Shown here in pieces: positions 23,184-25,429 of a stretch of 25,429 nucleotides of DNA (position 1 is the first letter of the stretch; each line of letters begins with the position of its first letter). The notes under the pieces are model-generated. The model did not search any database and was not told the DNA's origin. It saw nothing but the letters and a program-made list of their open reading frames with translations. This DNA is from a virus. Where the stretch lies: IMG/VR virus record IMGVR_UViG_3300048924_000032, positions 1 to 25,429 of that record; one strand, 5' to 3'. Position numbers and translations under genes: made by a program.

Positions 23184-23591
23184 ATGAAAAACTATTTATT
23201 TTCAGGGTTAACATTCTATCCATATAGCGAAAAAGATATCTATGAACAGGCTAGAAAGTGGCCCGAATCTGGTGTTGATGTCGATGAAGAAACGCGGAAT
23301 ATGTTCTTCATTTATCCTGTTGGGAAGACGCTTGGTGAGGATGAGGAAGGGATGCCGGTATGGGTTGACCTTCCACAACCACCAAACTCAGAGTTACGTA
23401 AAGCCGCTCTGACGGAATTGAGTAGCACATACCAAGATGATATTGAAAAGCTTAATAGAGCTTGGCTTGCGGCAGCGGTGAATGACGGCGTAAATGAAAC
23501 TACCAAAAAGGATTTGGTATTAACTCAGATTAACGCCAGAAAAACGCAGTATGCAAGTGACAGGGCGTCCATAATTGCTCAATACCCTTAA
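23184..23591 (+). CDS. tail fibre assembly chaperone
   Basis: A 135-residue protein of the Caudo_TAP (lambda Tfa) group: FSGLTFYPYSEKDIYEQA at the start, MPVWVDLPQPPNSELRKAALTELSS in the middle, and helical NARKTQYASDRASIIAQYP at the end. It helps fold and trimerise the fibre encoded immediately upstream. ATG 23184 follows GGGGAG by six bases; GTG 23181 is also in frame. The pair forms an exchange unit in which fibre and chaperone travel together. Confidence 0.9.
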   Translation: MKNYLFSGLTFYPYSEKDIYEQARKWPESGVDVDEETRNMFFIYPVGKTLGEDEEGMPVWVDLPQPPNSELRKAALTELSSTYQDDIEKLNRAWLAAAVNDGVNETTKKDLVLTQINARKTQYASDRASIIAQYP

Positions 23592-23607
23592 TTGAGTGGA
23601 GAAATAC

Positions 23608-23769
23608 ATGTCAGATAATGATGCACCAGTGAATAACGAAAGCGAATCTTCAACAAATTCAACAGAGATCAGATTCTGCCCAATTTGCGGAACGAAAATG
23701 TATCAAGGAATGCGCTATGGTTTCCTTTGCTGGATTTGTCCAGAGTGCGACTTTGACGAACCAGCTTAA
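23608..23769 (+). CDS. small zinc-ribbon protein
   Basis: A 53-residue protein. After an Asn/Ser/Glu-rich, probably disordered N-terminus of about 20 residues comes a compact zinc ribbon with two knuckles, FCPICGTKM and ICPECDFDE, four cysteines in C-x2-C plus C-x2-C. A further cysteine lies in LCWIC. GGAG at 23598-23601 lies six bases before ATG, and the gene starts 16 bases after the fibre chaperone stop. Such ribbons bind nucleic acid or proteins; no function is known here. Expression with the late operon is likely. Confidence 0.75.
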   Translation: MSDNDAPVNNESESSTNSTEIRFCPICGTKMYQGMRYGFLCWICPECDFDEPA

Positions 23770-23777
23770 CCAACATA

Positions 23778-23844
23778 CCAGCATAATTTTATTGGAAGGT
23801 TAATTTTATGCCCCTCTATTTCTACCAATAATAATTTGTGCTGG
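23778..23844. repeat. long imperfect inverted repeat between convergent genes
   Basis: Arms 23778-23795 and 23825-23844 are near-complementary (CCAGCA...TATTGG against CCAATA...TGCTGG) with two extra bases on the right, separated by 29 bases. It lies between the end of the plus-strand late operon and the minus-strand hydrolase. It may act as a bidirectional transcription or mRNA end, although there is no U-run. Confidence 0.55.
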
Positions 23845-23854
23845 CGTCAATTAA

Positions 23855-24559
23855 TTACTTAAAATATTTGTAATATAAAGAGTATGGAAAGGACGCCATA
23901 GCTCTGTTGAGTTCATTTTTCCATAAGGCATAGGCTTGTCCATTAAGGTGGGTTGAGTCTGGGAGCGAGTATTCAGGCTTGATCCCATTCTCACCTATGA
24001 CACCAGCCGGGAGTGGAACTACTACGCAATTTTTGAACTTCGCGCAGGTTAACTTTATCTTATAATCTGCAAGCGGAGCGTCTTTTGCGATGTGAGTTAT
24101 CTTATCCCTGTTCGGCACGAAGACCTGTGAGACATACAACTTTCGCGCCCTGGGGGCTGCATACTCAATCATCTCGACTATCTCATCGCCCACTTGAGAT
24201 CCGATTTCACCCATCAATAAATTATTGGTGCCAGCCTCAATGAAAACGGCCCGATACCTACCTAAATCCTCGCTTTTAACCCTGGCTTTAATACCATGAA
24301 CAGTATCACCGCCAATGCCTGCGTTGACGTGGGCAAAATGCAACCCATTTTGATTAAGCCCCTGGGTTATTGAGTCTCCAAACATGATGATCGTCTTGCT
24401 GGCTTCTTCATTATCAATCTGAGAAATCCGCATATGAATCAACTTATTAGTGACACCATAAAAACTACCTTCTGACTCATCACCCTTGAAATCAGTGTAC
24501 ATATCTGCGTGTGCAGAAAAGCTAAGAGCAATGGCTGATGCAATAAATTTATTTAACAT
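23855..24559 (-). CDS. secreted SGNH/GDSL hydrolase
   Basis: A 234-residue enzyme with a signal peptide (residues 1-18, cleavage after AHA) and all SGNH blocks: GDSIT with nucleophile Ser63, Gly81 in NAGIGGD, GTNN with Asn112 or Asn113 for the oxyanion hole, and DSTH with Asp201 and His204. It is probably a periplasmic or cell-surface esterase removing acyl groups from a glycan or lipid. It lies on the minus strand, convergent with the late operon, with TGGAGG just before ATG, so it can be expressed without the lytic cycle. Changing the host surface during lysogeny is inferred, not shown. Confidence 0.87.
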   Translation of the reverse strand: MLNKFIASAIALSFSAHADMYTDFKGDESEGSFYGVTNKLIHMRISQIDNEEASKTIIMFGDSITQGLNQNGLHFAHVNAGIGGDTVHGIKARVKSEDLGRYRAVFIEAGTNNLLMGEIGSQVGDEIVEMIEYAAPRARKLYVSQVFVPNRDKITHIAKDAPLADYKIKLTCAKFKNCVVVPLPAGVIGENGIKPEYSLPDSTHLNGQAYALWKNELNRAMASFPYSLYYKYFK

Positions 24560-24702
24560 GATACCTCCAGTACAGCAATGTTAACCGTTAAGCCATCAAT
24601 TCAACAACTATCATCCATTACGCCGCCCCTCTCGTTGCTGATGGTGGCACATTTAAATACCATGAACCTTCCATTACTTATCGGAGATAAGCAAATGGGT
24701 GC

Positions 24703-24730
24703 TTGATCACCACCACCGATCGATAATACT
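24703..24730 (+). promoter_or_regulatory. candidate promoter of the UmuD' gene
   Basis: TTGATC (24703-24708) and AATACT (24725-24730) are spaced by 16 bases, each matching four of six consensus positions. The putative -10 overlaps the LexA box, so LexA binding would block polymerase. A CTTATC/GATAAG inverted repeat (24677-24691) lies just upstream, with no known role. Confidence 0.5.
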
Positions 24731-24744
24731 GTATGCATATACAG
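24729..24744 (+). promoter_or_regulatory. LexA (SOS) box
   Basis: CTGTATGCATATACAG is a perfect CTGT-N8-ACAG operator with TA flanks giving a 20-base palindrome-like site. It lies 19 bases before the UmuD' start, whose ribosome site GGAGG is at 24753-24757. It predicts repression in the quiet lysogen and induction by DNA damage. Confidence 0.93.
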
Positions 24745-24763
24745 TAGCTATCGGAGGTGCATC

Positions 24764-25150
24764 ATGGGATTCCCGAGTCCAGCACAGGATTTTGTTGAAC
24801 AACGCATATCACTAGACCAGCGCATCATAAGCAGGCCAGCTGCTACGTACTTCATGCGTGCTGGTGCGACACACTATCGAGAGGGAATACTGAATGGTGC
24901 TTTACTTGTCGTGGACGCATCCCTGAGTCCGTGTGACGGTTCATTGCTGGTTTGCAGAATGGAAGGTGAGCTTAGGATTAAGCGGTATCGCAAATCACCC
25001 AAGCCTCACCTGGAGGATTTGCAGACAGGAAGGCGTGAAGAGATACCGGTTCACGATGACGGCACGAGCCCGGATGCGATATTTGGAGTGATCACCTACA
25101 TCATCAACGATGCGCGTTCTGGTGAGTTTGATGATTGTCCGGTGATGTGA
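24764..25150 (+). CDS. UmuD'-like protein (phage HumD type)
   Basis: A 128-residue homologue of UmuD that begins at MGFPSPAQDFVEQRI, aligning with residues 24 onward of E. coli UmuD, exactly at its Cys24-Gly25 self-cleavage point. It is thus born as the active UmuD' form, as in phage P1 HumD. The catalytic Ser60 position (SGDSM in UmuD) reads GATHY here, so Ser is lost, while a lysine at the Lys97 position (Lys73) remains in RIKRYRK. It would partner host UmuC (Pol V) in translesion synthesis; no umuC lies in the window. A LexA box controls it. Confidence 0.9.
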   Translation: MGFPSPAQDFVEQRISLDQRIISRPAATYFMRAGATHYREGILNGALLVVDASLSPCDGSLLVCRMEGELRIKRYRKSPKPHLEDLQTGRREEIPVHDDGTSPDAIFGVITYIINDARSGEFDDCPVM

Positions 25151-25160
25151 TGGGGAAAAA

Positions 25161-25190
25161 GCATAGCTATGCCCTCAAGCATGGCTGTGC
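25161..25190. repeat. palindrome and imperfect direct repeat near the prophage end
   Basis: GCATAGCTATGC (25161-25172) is a perfect 12-base palindrome. An imperfect copy, GCATGGCTGTGC, lies at 25179-25190. It follows the UmuD' gene. It could be a protein-binding site in the attachment region or contribute to transcript ending; there is no U-run. Confidence 0.5.
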
Positions 25191-25229
25191 GCTCTCTGTG
25201 TCACAGATGTGTCATGCATGGATGCCACA

Positions 25230-25303
25230 TAACGAAACGCAGAAGCATGTAACGACACATAATGACACAAACCACGTGCGAGCGCGGAAAAACTAATGAC
25301 ATT
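25230..25303 (+). repeat. direct repeats, candidate integrase arm-type sites
   Basis: TAACGAAACG (25230), TAACGACACA (25250), TAATGACACA (25260) and TAATGACATT (25294) share a TAAYGAMA core. The first three are spaced 20 and 10 bases apart, near whole helical turns. They lie 28-100 bases from the tRNA-derived core, where tyrosine integrases bind arm sites. Confidence 0.5.
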
Positions 25304-25330
25304 ACAGTGTGTTAAATAGTACTCTACGTT

Positions 25331-25375
25331 CTTCTAAGCCGTAGGTCGTAGGTTCGAATCCTACAGGGCGTGCCA
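25331..25375 (+). other. prophage attachment site (attR): 3' half of tRNA-Arg(UCU)
   Basis: The sequence is a tRNA from the anticodon loop onward: CTTCTAA loop with anticodon TCT, stem GCCGT, variable AGGTC, T-arm GTAGG-TTCGAAT-CCTAC (25348-25364), acceptor AGGGCGT, discriminator G and CCA (25373-25375). The upstream bases do not form a D-arm or 5' acceptor, so this is not a whole tRNA gene. It is the copy of the core left after integration into a tRNA-Arg gene. The intact gene should lie at the left end of the prophage. Bases 25376-25429 are host DNA with no feature I can name. Confidence 0.88.
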
Positions 25376-25429
25376 TTTCATCTCAACGCACGTCTCTATT
25401 CATCGACTTCACCCACGCTATGAAGGTTC

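Noticed and set aside
24570-24640. Sigma70 promoter for the minus-strand hydrolase
   Set aside because: TTGAAT and TAACAT can be found on the minus strand but only with 15-base spacing and weak matches, so no promoter is listed.
25290-25375. Complete tRNA gene
   Set aside because: Only the part from the anticodon loop onward is present; no D-arm or 5' acceptor strand can be formed upstream.

Overview
The window is the late half of a temperate, contractile-tailed (myovirus-type) prophage and runs into the host chromosome at its right end. The host is most likely a member of the Enterobacterales: the endolysin is of the lambda R type, a UmuD'-like gene sits behind a consensus gamma-proteobacterial LexA box (CTGT-N8-ACAG), and the prophage ends in the 3' half of a tRNA-Arg(UCU) gene. 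Genus and species cannot be fixed from this stretch. Early genes, integrase and repressor are outside the window.

Layout, left to right. (1) 1-708: a gene-poor late leader with an intrinsic terminator near 111-139 and then about 360 nt of nested inverted repeats (147-509) that look like a structured RNA. (2) 709-2044: lysis cassette of holin, GH104-type endolysin, Rz and overlapping Rz1. (3) 2133-3299: four small genes, probably capsid decoration or head fibre proteins. (4) 3305-11788: packaging and head genes: TerS, TerL, DUF1073-type portal, Mu F-type minor head protein, a DUF2213-type protease/scaffold, cement protein, DUF2184-type major capsid protein, and neck proteins. (5) 11785-15418: neck/tail terminator, DUF3383-type sheath, tail tube and tail chaperones, the last two joined by a -1 frameshift site. 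An HNH/AP2 homing endonuclease is inserted in antisense between sheath and tube. (6) 15415-17244: tape measure with a lytic transglycosylase domain. (7) 17311-17490: a tiny membrane-protein gene with its own candidate promoter and terminator. (8) 17530-23591: a baseplate of the cyanophage Pam3 type (Dit-like protein, plug, hub, Gp138-type spike, gp25-like wedge, J, DUF2612), then a short tail fibre and its assembly chaperone. (9) 23608-25150: accessory genes: a 53-residue zinc ribbon, a secreted SGNH/GDSL hydrolase on the minus strand, and an SOS-controlled, already 'processed' UmuD' homologue. (10) 25151-25375: direct repeats that may bind integrase, and the attachment-site copy of the tRNA-Arg 3' half; from 25376 on is host DNA.

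The late genes read as one plus-strand operon with many ATGA, TAATG or TGATG stop-start overlaps, so translation is strongly coupled. Several intrinsic terminators lie inside this operon, one within the spike coding sequence, which fits a Q-type processive antitermination system whose regulator would lie left of the window. Observations that go beyond routine annotation are the structured leader, a recurring V-G-D-S motif in portal, protease/scaffold and capsid that may mark prohead cleavage sites, the tail-chaperone frameshift site, the terminator within the spike gene, and the three accessory loci (small membrane protein, SGNH hydrolase, UmuD').
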